Part shown: piece after piece, positions 47,101-59,417 of the stretch
Layout: every line of letters begins with the position of its first letter
How positions within the stretch are numbered: the first letter of the stretch is position 1
NCBI GenBank assembly: GCA_016806645.1
Contig: JACSYO010000506.1
Location: 2,795,001 to 2,859,000 of the forward strand
DNA from: Ophiodon elongatus
Taxonomy: Eukaryota; Chordata; Actinopteri; Perciformes; Hexagrammidae
Direction: 5' to 3'
Length of the DNA: 64,000 nt
Position numbers and translations under genes: made by a program
Notes under the pieces: generated by a model
What the model saw: only the letters and a program-made list of their open reading frames with translations
What the model was told of the DNA's origin: nothing
Database searches by the model: none

Positions 47101-48514
47101 AAAAGGTGGGGAAAGAAATCACTGTCCCCGTGGGAGTGTCCGTGTTTAGGAAAGACTGAAAGAGGAGGGAGTGTCATTGGCAGATACGCATGTGTCTCAG
47201 AGGTAAATGGGAGCTTTGAAGGGTAGTGTAGCATTTGGGAGTACTTTTAATATCAGATTAGGCATCTGACAGATGAGAGCGTAAGAGAAAGTGTGTGTGC
47301 GTGTGTGGAAAAACTACACCCTTAAGAGAGATACAGAGTGAATGATTTTTTGAAAGTTTGCCAAGAGATAAAATGACATTTACGGATCAGAACTTCACAC
47401 GTCTTCCATTCTTGAACATCAGGCAGTCCGTCCTTTCCTTGGGACCGATCTGTCACCTAAGCTGGGCCCCTGAGCTGGGAAAAAAAAGACATGCAGATGG
47501 AAATGGTGCGCTCTTAAAGTACCACCAGCTTTTTCCATCTCAGAGAAAAGTAGGAGTATTTTTGTTCCTGCAAAAAAGCCATTTCAGAAAAGTTTCTTTC
47601 TTTTCAACTGTAAATTTTTCCAGGGAATATCAACCAACCACGCACGAGCTTTGTCATATTCAACCTGCTTCACATTCACAGTTTGGCACTTTCCTCTTCC
47701 ATCCTCCACCATTTTGCTTGAAAAGAACCTTATAGTGTACCCTCCCCACATTTTCCCAGCAGCAACCATGACATCCACACCTGCTTCTCCGACCTTTAGG
47801 CTACTACAACCACTTCTTTACGGAAGCATGGGCAAATCGATCCACATAGAAGTTTAATGGTACTAGGACCGATGTGAGACCCTTTTTAGATGGTGTGAAA
47901 GGTTTTGAATGAAATATGAGAACACCACTACTGCTTCATTTTCGGTTTGGGACAAAACATGGAGTAATGGGAGAGTATAATCCACCATTTTCAGCTTGAG
48001 AGGTGGGCTGACCATCTTGCTCGTTACACATACAGACTGTGTGCAAGACGCTACACATGAGAATAAGGAATCCGAGGAGGAAAAGCAGACCAGACAAAAC
48101 AGCCTTTGGCTGTGCCCACAAAAGCTATTCCACTGGTTTATCTGATGTAATTTTGGACACATTTCAAATTGATCAAGACTGCGCCTTGTCTCCCACCCCT
48201 TAAATTTTTTACTATAAATCAGTGAGTATGATACAATCGGTGGCATAGTTTTCTGGTTGGAAAGAGCTTCATAACAGCAGCACACAGACCACTGTGTCCA
48301 CAGATCTCAGGGCGTTTAGCAAACAAAGGTGCGGATTTATGAGATTGTTATATAGTTAGTCTGTGTCATATTTTGTGGTTCGTAAACCTTAAAATCTCAT
48401 GATTTGAATTTGATTTTAGTGCACATGTCATTTGATCGTCATTTGATTATTTTCACACCTCCAGAACATTAGGTGCTAATCAACAAGATTCCACAGCCAC
48501 GCTAGCAGCTCTGT

Positions 48515-48960
48515 ACCTGTAGGCACTGTGGTGCTTTGAGCTATATGGTAACATCAGCAGCTATAATGTTAACCATGTTCTCTCTGTTTCAGTTCAACTT
48601 TTGCAAACTAGCACAATTAAATCCAAAGTACAGCTGAGGCTGATGGGAATGTAATTATTATTTGGCAGCAAACCAAATTTTCATGTAAATATTCTAGAGG
48701 AAAGAAAAGGTTTGTGTGTGTGTGTGGAGGGGGGGGAGAGGCTGTTTTTTATCAAATTTCATGTCAATAAATCCAATAGCAGTGAAGATATTTCACTCCA
48801 AAATACGAACGTCAACCTAATGGCCACGGTAGAGTGAGCGTCAGGGGATCGCCAAAGTCAATGGGATTCATCTTCTGGGGAACATGAATGTTTGTACAAA
48901 CGTTGCAGTCTGGATTAAAGTAGCCATGGGCAGACAGATGGGCATCGCCGTCCCTAGAGC
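48515..48960. repeat. abundant percomorph dispersed repeat, copy 2
   Basis: Shares phrases with 28350-28690: caaatttcatgtcaataaat, cgaacgtcaacctaatggcc, cttctggggaacatgaatgt; it also has agtacagctgaggctgatgg. A tgtgtgtgtgtgg and G-run insertion sits near 48714-48735. Confidence 0.65.
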
Positions 48961-49772
48961 CAAGCTGCCACCATGGCTAAAAACACACATAAATAACACG
49001 TCAACATGCATGCGAGTGACCTAGAAGATCAATCAACGGATCAATTTATCATCAGCCAAAAGAGCAGGGCGTCTGCTCAGATTTACTGAAGTGCTTCTCC
49101 GAAGTAGTTATAAAATGTTACAGACCGTGCAGGAGGTGTTTTTTTTATTCTTTATTCATGCCAAAACACAACTGCAGATAACGATATCATTCATCAATCC
49201 CGCAATCATGATAGAGAATTTCTGCCTAAGTGAACTTCTGGTGGTCGGGTTTTACAAGCCACTGAGAAGGTGGCAGCCGACTAAAAATAGCCCTGCAGCA
49301 GGGTCTCGTAAATGGGAAGGAGAAACAGTAAAGGGGAACGAAAAGAAAAACACGCACACAGCCAAGTGGTGATTTCATTTCCCTACCTGTCATAACGTGG
49401 CTAAATAACTCTGGTCAGGGTATTACAAGCGCTGGGCTCGCCCGGCTCTGAACAGCAATCCCATGCAGGTGGAAAATGAGTCGGAGGAAAAGAGAGGGAA
49501 GGAAAGCGATAAGAGGGAGGAAGAGAGGGTGAGAGAAACAAAAATGGAGAGTATGGGGAGACCGATAGACCAAGAAGTGGAGGCAGAGGAAGGAAGAGGA
49601 AGTGAAGAAAAAAAAACGAGCCAAAAAAAGGCGCGAGGAAATATAGACGGGCACAGGAGAGAGGACAAGTCTTAATGAGAAAAAGAAGGATGGAAATGGG
49701 ACAAGGGATAGGAATAGCTGAAGGAACAGGAGGCGGTCCTGTTGTGTGTGCGCTCTTTGATGGGCGCACACA

Positions 49773-49776
<4 letters not shown>

Positions 49777-49813
<37 letters not shown>
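49777..49813. repeat. (CA)n microsatellite
   Basis: Perfect ca run after cacacacgcgcaca. Confidence 0.95.
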
Positions 49814-49817
<4 letters not shown>

Positions 49818-49942
49818 GGGAGACTCTGGCAGATGGAATCACACACTCCTATAACTCTGTAACTGTCCTGAAACACACACAGGTGACAGTTGACTTTCTG
49901 AAGCGAGAGTTCTCTGAGCAAGGTTACTTCCTCAGCAAGTTT

Positions 49943-49946
<4 letters not shown>

Positions 49947-49981
<35 letters not shown>

Positions 49982-49996
49982 ATCTCTCTCTCTCTC
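49947..49996. repeat. (TC)n microsatellite
   Basis: About 50 nt of tc interrupted once by tttatc. It is the first of several CT/GA tracts in 49.9-51.2 kb. Confidence 0.95.
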
Positions 49997-50120
49997 ATAC
50001 ACAGAAAGACAGAGAAAAACGGAGAGAAATAGAAATACTCTTTTAGTGATTGCAATCTGCACCATATTGCACAGTGTGTGACAAACTGCAGTGGTTTCCT
50101 GCCAAGGGAAAGCCAAAGAC

Positions 50121-50124
<4 letters not shown>

Positions 50125-50152
<28 letters not shown>

Positions 50153-50153
50153 A

Positions 50154-50190
<37 letters not shown>
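50125..50190. repeat. compound (TG)n(GA)n microsatellite
   Basis: tg from 50125 to 50152 passes through gagtgtgag into a perfect ga run to 50190. Confidence 0.95.
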
Positions 50191-50194
<4 letters not shown>

Positions 50195-50222
50195 GGAAAA
50201 TGAAAGGTATGGGAGGGGATAC

Positions 50223-50224
<2 letters not shown>

Positions 50225-50279
<55 letters not shown>
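50225..50279. repeat. (GA)n microsatellite
   Basis: About 54 nt of perfect ga. Long Arg-Glu or Leu-Ser frames over this block are low-complexity artefacts. Confidence 0.95.
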
Positions 50280-50284
<5 letters not shown>

Positions 50285-50569
50285 CCAAGAAAAAAAAACA
50301 GATGAAATGTTTTTGTTTTTGCGCCAGAGCATAGCCGTGACAGGACATTGTTTGCTAATAAATGACAGCATTAGAGCGACAGTCGTTAAAAAATGTGCAC
50401 ATAATGAACAGTGCAGGTATTATACTTAAATGTATCCCAGCCTTCGAGCCAGGAGAGAGTGTATGATCTGAGTATATTTAGGCTTCAAGGACACTTGATT
50501 GAAGTCATAAAAATGAAAGATGACTTGTTGGAACGGAGTCACTGCGGAATCTCTCCCTCAACTTCACAT

Positions 50570-50613
50570 CCCCTCCCTTGCCCTCCCTTCCCCTCCCTTC
50601 CCCTCCCTTCCCG
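50570..50613 (-). repeat. 10-bp C-rich minisatellite, G-quadruplex motif on minus strand
   Basis: Four head-to-tail copies of ccctcccttc with one g variant, followed by a partial copy. The minus strand, which is the grin3b sense strand, has seven or more GGG runs with spacers of 1-3 nt. Confidence 0.9.
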
Positions 50614-51165
50614 CCTCCATTCCCCCCCCATCCTCTCCATCTTTCCCCCGCGGACGCTTTATCCTGCCAAAACAGTGCCTGCGTCCCTAACCCACAGAAG
50701 TAGAGGCAGGGATAATTGAAAAAGTTCTCACGATGGGATTTCAGTAAAGCAGATAAGGGTAAAAGCTGGATGTTGGTTGCACAACAAATATACCGGAAGA
50801 ATGTGTTTGGGCGGTGGGAGTGTTTGCAGGGAGACGGAGGAGGAAACGGTGGAAGAGAGACAGTTTCTGTCCGGAGTGAAAGATGGAGAGAAAAAAAAGA
50901 GAGTAAGCAGTAAATGGAGAGTTTGTGTGTGGTAACCGGGTGAGGGAGGGAGAGGACGAGAGAATGAAAGCTTTATCTTATCTACTTTAGCCATCGCTAC
51001 TGTCCACTGGCTCGGAGTATAATACCCACTTATGCAAATACTCCACATCTCTACTCCCCTGATAATATGAAAGCTCTAACAACATTTTAACCAAGTGTGT
51101 TTTTTGTGTGGGCTTTTGTGTAAATGTTTCTACGTCTATGTCAATGCAACCCCCAGGTCCGTGTG

Positions 51166-51167
<2 letters not shown>

Positions 51168-51218
<51 letters not shown>

Positions 51219-51219
51219 T
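51168..51219. repeat. (TC)n microsatellite
   Basis: About 50 nt of tc with one gtctc interruption, inside a pyrimidine-rich segment that runs to about 51420. Confidence 0.95.
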
Positions 51220-54200
51220 GCCCATCCCTCCAGCCATCCATCCACTCCTTACCCCCCTTCATCCCTCACTCTCCATCTTCCTGCAGACATCCCGCTCCCT
51301 GTCCTTTTCTTTTTCCTTCCATCTTTCTTCCTTCCTGCCTCCCCCAACCTCTGTGCCCTCTCCTACCCCCTTATCTCCCCTTCCCTCCTTCTGTTGCTGC
51401 CTTTTGTCTTTTCACGGCCACCCCAAATGGCTTCAGATCAATCAAAGGCACTCAACGGAGTTTGTTAGCGAGCCACTGTTGTGAGAGAATGAAGCCATGC
51501 ACCCAGGGGTCTGCCGCCCTCATAATTAAATAGCTGGAGGACTGAATGCTTTCCTCCTGAGGACCTCCTGCACTCTCCGCTGACAATCTGCCTCGGAGCC
51601 ATTAGTGCCGCTGCAAAACTAATCACTTAGGCTTGTGCAATCTCAGGCATGCTATAGCGAGACAACCAGCAATATTGTTTGGTTTTGGAAAATATCCACT
51701 GTTAATAAATGCTCACGGAGAAGCAGCTGATGCTGATTTGAAAGCAGAGTTATCCCCCTAGTTGGCTAGAGAATGGAGGTAAGTATGCTGATGAAATCAA
51801 CAGTCAGTGGGACGGACAGCTCCAGGTCCGGGACCTGTCAATCACAAACTTATTTATGTGAAGCAGGAAAATAAGTTGTGGCGTGTGCTGCGATCAATAT
51901 CTCATCCTTTAAGTGCCAGCAAGGAATTACAACAGACCAGCACTCCTTCTAGTGTACAGTTTGACCTGTACACTACACTCAACCGGACCAGGTCCCCAAT
52001 GCAGACCTCAATGTGTATTAAATGTGAATGCTTTTCAATCCTTTATGAAATATACTAAGGGTTTTGCTTTCAACAATTTCAACTAACTGCGTTCTACACT
52101 TACTTATGAATGTTGATGTTGATGTTCTACATTAACATTCAAATAACTCAGGTTTTCCCAGATGTGATAAAAGATTTGTTACACTCGGAGGTGAATGAAT
52201 CGAAGTATTTCACCAACTTGGAACGAGAGCCAACCTTTTGCACAACAGATGGAAGACGCCACTGGAATGCACAAGCTTCTAAACGCACACGGACTACACC
52301 AAGCATTTTTCACATCCAATATTATGACAAAAGACACACATGCCCGCAAACAGTAACATTGGCAGAGCACCACCGCTGCTGGGAAAGTCTTGGCTGTGGA
52401 CCCTTAGCTCAGCACTGCTGCAGTGACCACGGTCTGATTGAGACCGACAAAGAATGGACAGAGAACTGAAACGGACAGACTGGACACGTCCTGGTTTATC
52501 AGGCATCCTTTAACCAAAGCTGACAAGACTGCCAATGAATGCTGCAGTACGCTTCCATTTTGAAAATTAGCATTATTAAAGTCTGGGAGTGACTGCCGCT
52601 AGAATGTCCAAAACAATGATTGCTTTGCTGAGTCATAAGCTTCTGCCAAAAAAAACAAACAAACCAAAAAAGAAATCACACCATAACTGTACAACCATGT
52701 ACACTAGTGGCCGGATGAGAGGACGTTCCCAGTCTCCCAGTTGACTTACATGTAAAACCCAACTATTTATTCAGTTGGAACAATAATTCAAAGCATGAAA
52801 TAATATTTTAATGCTTAATCTCTTAAAAAATGTTTCACTGCCAGCTGGAGAATTGGGATAAGTATTCAATATTTAAGCTACCTCGTGCAGAGTAATAACT
52901 GCATAATGCCTTATGTAACCGTGTCACAACAACACTGTTTCATAGTCATTTTGTATTTTGGTAACTTCAAGCATGAAACTGACTTACAGTGATGTTGATA
53001 GATATTCAATGCACTTAGTCGCCGGGACCCACGGGTGGTCATTTGTGTGGGTCCCCAATATTCATTTTTTGGGACAAATATCGAAACTGTATTTATATTC
53101 AAATCAACATTTTATAATATGAATAATTATATATATTTTTCAGAATCTAGCATTTAAAAGTGACTAAATCCATAGAAACTTAAATAAGCTACCAATAGTT
53201 TCCTTTCACTCACTGAGACTGTGAACAAAACGGGTATCATTTTGCGTGAGAAATATATACAGACAATAAACAAAATGGCAGCCACTGGTGAAAATGCTTA
53301 TTTCAACCTGGGGCCTCCCCAGGACAGTAGACCATCATCGGGTCATTACATCGACATTACAGCATCAATCAGTGACCACATGAGTTTATTTACCAATATC
53401 AAGTTTGCATGTTTGAAATGAAATCTGTCTCTCCTGTGATGATTGGGATTATGAACACAGGATCTTCTCCGCGCAAGCTAGATGCTCAGAGGTTCAGAAC
53501 ACGGGCACTCGTCAGTGGATAATCTTTTTTTTTGACAGCAAGGCTTCTTTTCTTAATTTCTACGATGACGAATGTGTTTTTCACAGTGTAGCATAATCAA
53601 GAAAGAAATGGGGCACATTCCCTGGATGCGCCCATAGTGAGTTTACTGCTTACTGCACACGCGTAACTAGCAACATCATTTTTTTGACATTTATTGATCG
53701 CTGATAATATTCCAGCATGGTGGCCCTTTTGGACATGGACAGAGGTGTGCATTTTATTCCCTTGCACAGAGCGTTTCTTTACATCGAACAAGTACAAAGA
53801 TGCATTCGCTGAAGGCTGAAAAACTTTAGTTTTATACTTTCTTCACAAAACTCAGCATAGAAACGGATGAATTAATTATTTTTAAACTTCTGTTCTGAAT
53901 GCCTTTTCTTGATGTCGACAGTCGGGTGAAGAAAGCCTCATGGGTGAGACTAACAGTGCAGCAGTTTCTTTCTGTGGTTCTCATGTCTGTTACATTATCA
54001 CATGCTGTACGACAACCATCTTACATAAGACATTCCACTCTTAAAAGTATAGATTTGAATCCACAAGTCTGTGACCAAAATTGAGATATCTCCTCCGTAG
54101 TTCAATTTCATACCTGACAACTCTCTCTCAGTAGTCCTCACCAGCGAGCAGCATGAGAAAGATATCTCCGTCCAACCATTTTGCCCTGCTGTCCTGCTTG

Positions 54201-57200
54201 AAAAGGACCTTTCAACCAAACCATTCCACCTGAATGCCTCGAGACCAGTCCACTCTGCCAGTGTGTCATTGCAGAAAAAAATAAAATAAAACAGCAAAAA
54301 CACAGCCTGAAATCAACCTGTCAAACCCTCATGTTAGTCCACTCAACAGCTCATAAACAGAAAAAATAAACAGACATTGCCTCCCAGCCAATTTGCTAAA
54401 GAAAAGAATCCTGTGCTTGTCCGTTCCCTTTTCCTCAATTAAAAAATCTTCACCACTGTTTTCCTCGCCTGAGGTAGTTCAGAAATTATTGATCCATCTC
54501 AATTCGGTACCATTTCCTGCTGCAACAGCGTCTTTACAACACCAGAAACACTACATCCGTGTTTCTCGTCCAATATTGTATCGACAACCCAAGAACCCAA
54601 CTAAGAACTTAAGTTGGGTAGTTCAATACAGCTCAGACTTGCAGGCATTCAGCCGTGAAGATATAATACTCTCCTTTGTGACAAAAAGAGATTTGTTACT
54701 GTCCCATGCTATTTGTCTTAGACGCCTTCTTCTTTCCAAATAGTCCGGAACTTGGTCGTGGAATAAATCTCCAAAAGTGTTATAAATAATTGTAATTTTA
54801 CGGTTCTACTTTTAAGAAAAGCAGAGTGAATGGGGGATAGGTGCAAGATATATGCATGCTGCTGACCTGAATTATAGTGAAATATTGCTCCGCTCTGTTG
54901 CGTGACTTGGCATGAGGTAAGTGCGACAGGGAAGCTGCTTTAGCGCTATCTGGAGGACAGTCTGTCCTCACTATGAAGGGCAATGAGGAAGGAAAATTGA
55001 TCACATCCCATTTCTCTTCTTTCCCACTTTTTTTTGTACCCTTTACTTCTCTGTCTCTTCTTTTTCGCCTCGTGTCACCACACCCTTAAGCTCTCATTTA
55101 TTCTCTCTTTGCCTAATTCACCCATCCATTGCCTTCAATCCTCTCCCCTTCAAATCTCTCCCCTTGCTTGGCTGTGTCTCGCAGTGACTCTCCATCAGTT
55201 GTACTGTGTCTGCATGTCTCCTTCAAGCCCATAAATAGTGTTTATATGTTAGCTGTTGTGCATATGAATATCAGTTTGCCTTTATGTTTCCCCTGCACCA
55301 GCATTCAGCCTGGGATATCACTTAGGATTTATCTGTCGTTCCGCTCTGTTCAGCTTTATGGAGGAAGCTCGAACACAGAGGTCAATACAGAAAGATAGCG
55401 GGGGGAAGAAAGAAAGAGAGAGAGAGAGAGAGAGCGGAAGAGAGAGAAAGAGAGAAAGACGGAACGGAAACAAGACTTCCCAACAAATGACTACTGCTTG
55501 TATGTATGATGGATGCTCCCAGATTCAATCTGACTGAGCGTGGGCATCCATGCATGTGTTGGGCAGAGCTGTGACTGTCATGTCTGAGTGTGTCTAAGTG
55601 TGTATTTTGCATGCAGGTCCAAGTTTGTGTGTATGTGATCGTATCGACAGCAATATGTCTATGTAGTATACGGCAGTTACAGGAGATAACCGCTGTGTTC
55701 CATGGGGAGTGCGTGTTTGTGTATTGTCATGTGTGAATTTATCTGTGGGAAAGTGTGTGGAGTGTTTCAGTAAAGTCGGAAAGAAGGTAGTGATATTATT
55801 TGGTTGCGTTATCTACCGTGAATAATCATCCATACGTCTAGAAATCATTGCAAAGAGGACGCTCTTTATAATCCCAGAACTTCCCGGAGAACTGTCCCGT
55901 TTTAAAGTTTCCCTGGGGATCAAAGTTTTCCAGAATTAGTACATATCAGGTATATTGCAAACAGGAACTGCTAATAGAAAATGTTGTTTCCAAAAATGTA
56001 AAAAAAAAGAAAGGGTAAAGAAAGCTCACAGCTTACTAACCGACTCCATGGCAACATCACATTTCCTTTTGATAACATCTTCCAAAGCACTATTGGAACT
56101 GTAGTACCAGAAATCTGAGCATGATTATCTCCCAAATCAAATAAGACGAAGAATAATAATAAGGGAGACAAATTCTGTGTGTGAGTCATCTTGGCAAAAA
56201 GTTGTCGTGAAGACACCGACTGTAGCAGGAACAACCACAGAAGCTGTTTCAAGTGCTTCCAGTTTGTTTCATCCTCTTTAAAAAAAAAAGGAAAAGAAGG
56301 AAAAAAAAGAAGGGAAAGCTACATCAGATGTAGTAGGCCTATGATTATAGTTTATGCTTACTTACACAATAAGTGAGGTGGTCAGCTCTGTGCTACATCC
56401 TTCTGCAAAATGTTGCCCTCTGTCTATTCCACTCTTTTGCCTTAAAAACCCCGTTGGTTGGCCGGTCTGCATGCCTGGGATCGTTGCCCCAGTGCGTTGT
56501 CGTAAAAAAAGCCAACATTTCAACCGCGTTGGTGATTATTTTGTGTCAAATTCAACGAGCTGGAGTAAAGCCAAACGGGCAAAATGGCTGCGTTTCTACA
56601 CATGTAACTCATGTAAACGATGTAACGCTGTGTGTGAGTGCACCGGTGCACTGGTGTGTGTCTCCTTATAGACAGCCTTTCCTCTGCGGGCAGGTGGTGT
56701 TGATGCCCATCCAGATGGGCTCTAAATCATCCCTGTTTTCTTGCCAACTCCCAACATAAATATCCCCGAAGGAACACAGAAGTTACCAAGGGGTCGAACC
56801 ATCTTTCAATCCCCCTGTCTGCTCCTCGGCCGCCTCTCAAATAACTTCATCTCTGACAGCTTGACACTCTGTCACATTTTCTTTGTCACCTCCTGGTGCC
56901 CTTTTTTCCTGCTTTTATCTCTTACTAGCTCGCTCACTTTACTTTCCTGTCTATGTCTCCGTTTTTTAAACTTCCTCTTTTTTTTTTTTTTGCCCCTCTC
57001 AACTTGTCTGAATCGCTCACTCTGTCTCTCTAAGCCCGTTTCGTTCGGTGTCTCTCTCTCTCTCTCTCTCTTGCTTACTCTTTATCCTTTGTTACTTTCA
57101 TTTTGTCTTCGCCCTTTCTGGTCATTTTCCCCACTTTCTTTGTCTTCACCCCCAGGTGTTTGGCTAACCTGTCGCTTTGGCACTCGTTCAGCCGTGTCCC

Positions 57201-57333
57201 ACAGCCATCTGTCAGCATCTGTTTAATCTCACATCAGCACATGTCTCTCTCACCTTGTCTCACCTGTCTTGCCTCCTGTCTGCCTCTCCCGTCTGCCTGC
57301 CTTTCACCTGTGACCTATGGGAGCTTCTATAAG

Positions 57334-57335
<2 letters not shown>

Positions 57336-57368
<33 letters not shown>
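57336..57368. repeat. (AT)n microsatellite
   Basis: 33 nt of perfect at, self-complementary. Confidence 0.95.
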
Positions 57369-57372
<4 letters not shown>

Positions 57373-57488
57373 TGCCTCCAAGTCTGCTGTTATCGCTGAA
57401 GCCCACCTGGCCTAGATTCCTGGTGTTCCGCCTCAGTTGCTACATTAAGTAACACAAAAACACATATTTCCAAGTGTGTACAGACACA

Positions 57489-57538
<50 letters not shown>
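57489..57538. repeat. (CA)n microsatellite
   Basis: 50 nt of perfect ca. It is in inverted orientation to the GT run about 160 bp downstream. Confidence 0.95.
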
Positions 57539-57539
<1 letters not shown>

Positions 57540-57699
57540 CTGCTGCACAGTTGACAGCATTAGTTCTATGGAAGAGAAAGATGAGAGTAACTTTACGAGG
57601 ATGTGATAAGTTTGAAAGTATGCCAACATGTGTCTTTTCATCCGTGTATGTATGTGTTTTGAGTAAGTTTGGATGAGTATGTGCAAGCATCACACAGCA

Positions 57700-57706
57700 T
57701 GTGTGT

Positions 57707-57747
<41 letters not shown>

Positions 57748-57758
57748 CGTGCGCGTGC
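57700..57758. repeat. (GT)n microsatellite with GC steps
   Basis: gt run with one ct step, ending gcgtgcgtgcgcgtgc; complementary to 57489-57538. Confidence 0.95.
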
Positions 57759-57929
57759 CTTCACTTATCTGTGTGTGAGTGTGCGTGTAGGTGTGAGGGG
57801 TGTTTTTCAATCACAGATAGCTCGAAGTTATCACTCACTAATCCTGTAATGAACCGGCACAGTTTAGATAAAACTGCCTCCATCAAACTCCTCTATGGAA
57901 GAGAAAACACAAGGCCCAGGTCTCCTGTC

Positions 57930-58800
57930 ATCCCTCCCTGCATTCCCTCAAAACCCTCATCCCCTCCCACCCTCCATCATCCCTTCTTCCATTCTTGCAA
58001 TTCTTTCGATCTATCCTTTCCTCTGTTGATCCTTTCGTCACCCATCCCACACCAGATTCGTAGAGTCCTTCCGAGATGATTTCACGCTTTCGTCCTTCCT
58101 TGATCCCACCTTACACCCCCTCCCCCCCGCCCCTCCCACTTATTCCTTACCTGATTCGTCATGTTATTCATCCCATCCCATGTTAATTATCTGATCCATT
58201 TCTTTCTTCATTTCTGATCCCCCTTTTTCTTTCACATTCCTGACCTCCCCCTTTTTTATTTTCCTGCCTTAGTCCCTCTCTCCCTCAATTCCCCTTCCCT
58301 TCTTTTCAATCACCTATTTACTTTATTTCCTCCTTGATTCTGCCTTACCTTGTTCAATACCACCCAATTAATGTTTCGTCCTTCATCCCTTCCTCCCATT
58401 TGTCCTACAACTGGATTCCTCTTTTTTTCCCAAGATCCCTCATTCCCCAGTTTTCCACTCCCTTAGTTCCCCCTTCCTTCATCCTACCATCATTCCCTAC
58501 TTCTGTATATAATTCCCTCTTTCTTTTTCAATTTATTCTTCCCCCATTCCGCATCAGATGTCCTTTCCTCGTTACCTTATACCCAACTGCTGGATTCCTC
58601 AAATTCTTTTCTCTTCTTCCCTTCTTTCCCCCAACACCCTATTCTCCCTTTTCTCTCTGCGCCCTCCTTTTAGCATTCCCTACCATCTGATTCCCTCTTT
58701 CTTCCTTGATCCCTCATTCCTTGATCCCTACAAACCTCCCTCAATCCCTCTATCAACTCTCCATAATGACAACTACACCTCCCTCTCTCCCTGATACGTG
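57930..58800. repeat. long pyrimidine-rich tract
   Basis: Nearly 900 bp in which the plus strand is mostly C and T, with recurring pieces such as gattcc, ttccct and atccct. It reads as a degenerate low-complexity array. Plus-strand frames over it (up to about 118 codons) are Pro/Ser/Phe/Leu-rich and show no domain. Confidence 0.7.
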
Positions 58801-59376
58801 CAGCCCTTCATTTCCATTCGGCCTCATCGCTGGTTTACTAAAATTGTTTTATTATTATTTAGAAACTGGTGTGGCGTCACTGGAAACATTTGTTTTACCA
58901 GAGGCGAAAACACAAGCCAAACATTAGAACACAAACTCAAATGCCATACTGAGCAGCTCAGACAGGCCCACAATCCTTTTGGTAATACACGCTCGGCTGT
59001 TTCTGCTCTGCTCAATTAATCTGGCTCAGTCAAGACCGCGCTGAACTGTCATCATAACACTAATAAAGAAAAAGCTTTGAGCTGTTTGCATTAAGTGGCC
59101 TGCTTGTCTCAAACTGTCAGTTTGCCTACGGCTCTGGCTCGGCACAAGTTTTGTCCCACTCTCTTTCCACTCGTTTATTCCACTGTGGTCTGGGCACAAA
59201 TCCCCTCATCGTCTCAAAGAAAACACTAAAGGCAGCACGGCCTTGTAAAGCCTCATTAGGCTTAATAACCTTTAGTGAGCACAGAGCCGACACTGTATGA
59301 GTGGGCATCATATATGCAGGTATACATTAGTGTGTGGCTTGTGCTTCCCTGCACACAGTGTGCGTGGATGTGCGTG

Positions 59377-59377
59377 G

Positions 59378-59414
<37 letters not shown>
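59377..59414. repeat. (GT)n microsatellite
   Basis: Perfect gt run after two copies of tgcgtggatg. Confidence 0.95.

Positions 59415-59417
<3 letters not shown>

Noticed and set aside
49415..50371. 318-codon open frame on the minus strand.
   Set aside because: It is built from CT, CA and GA microsatellites (runs of SLSLSL, HTHTHT, RERERE, VCVCVC) with no domain or splice context.
53024..53060. Small hairpin gggacccac ... gtgggtccc as a regulatory RNA.
   Set aside because: A 9-bp stem with a 15-nt loop is common by chance and in fish repeats; no flanking precursor-like pairing.
58334..58690. 118-codon plus-strand ORF, and overlapping frames to 58927.
   Set aside because: It is a by-product of the pyrimidine-rich tract, which lacks stop codons; composition is Pro/Ser/Phe/Leu only.
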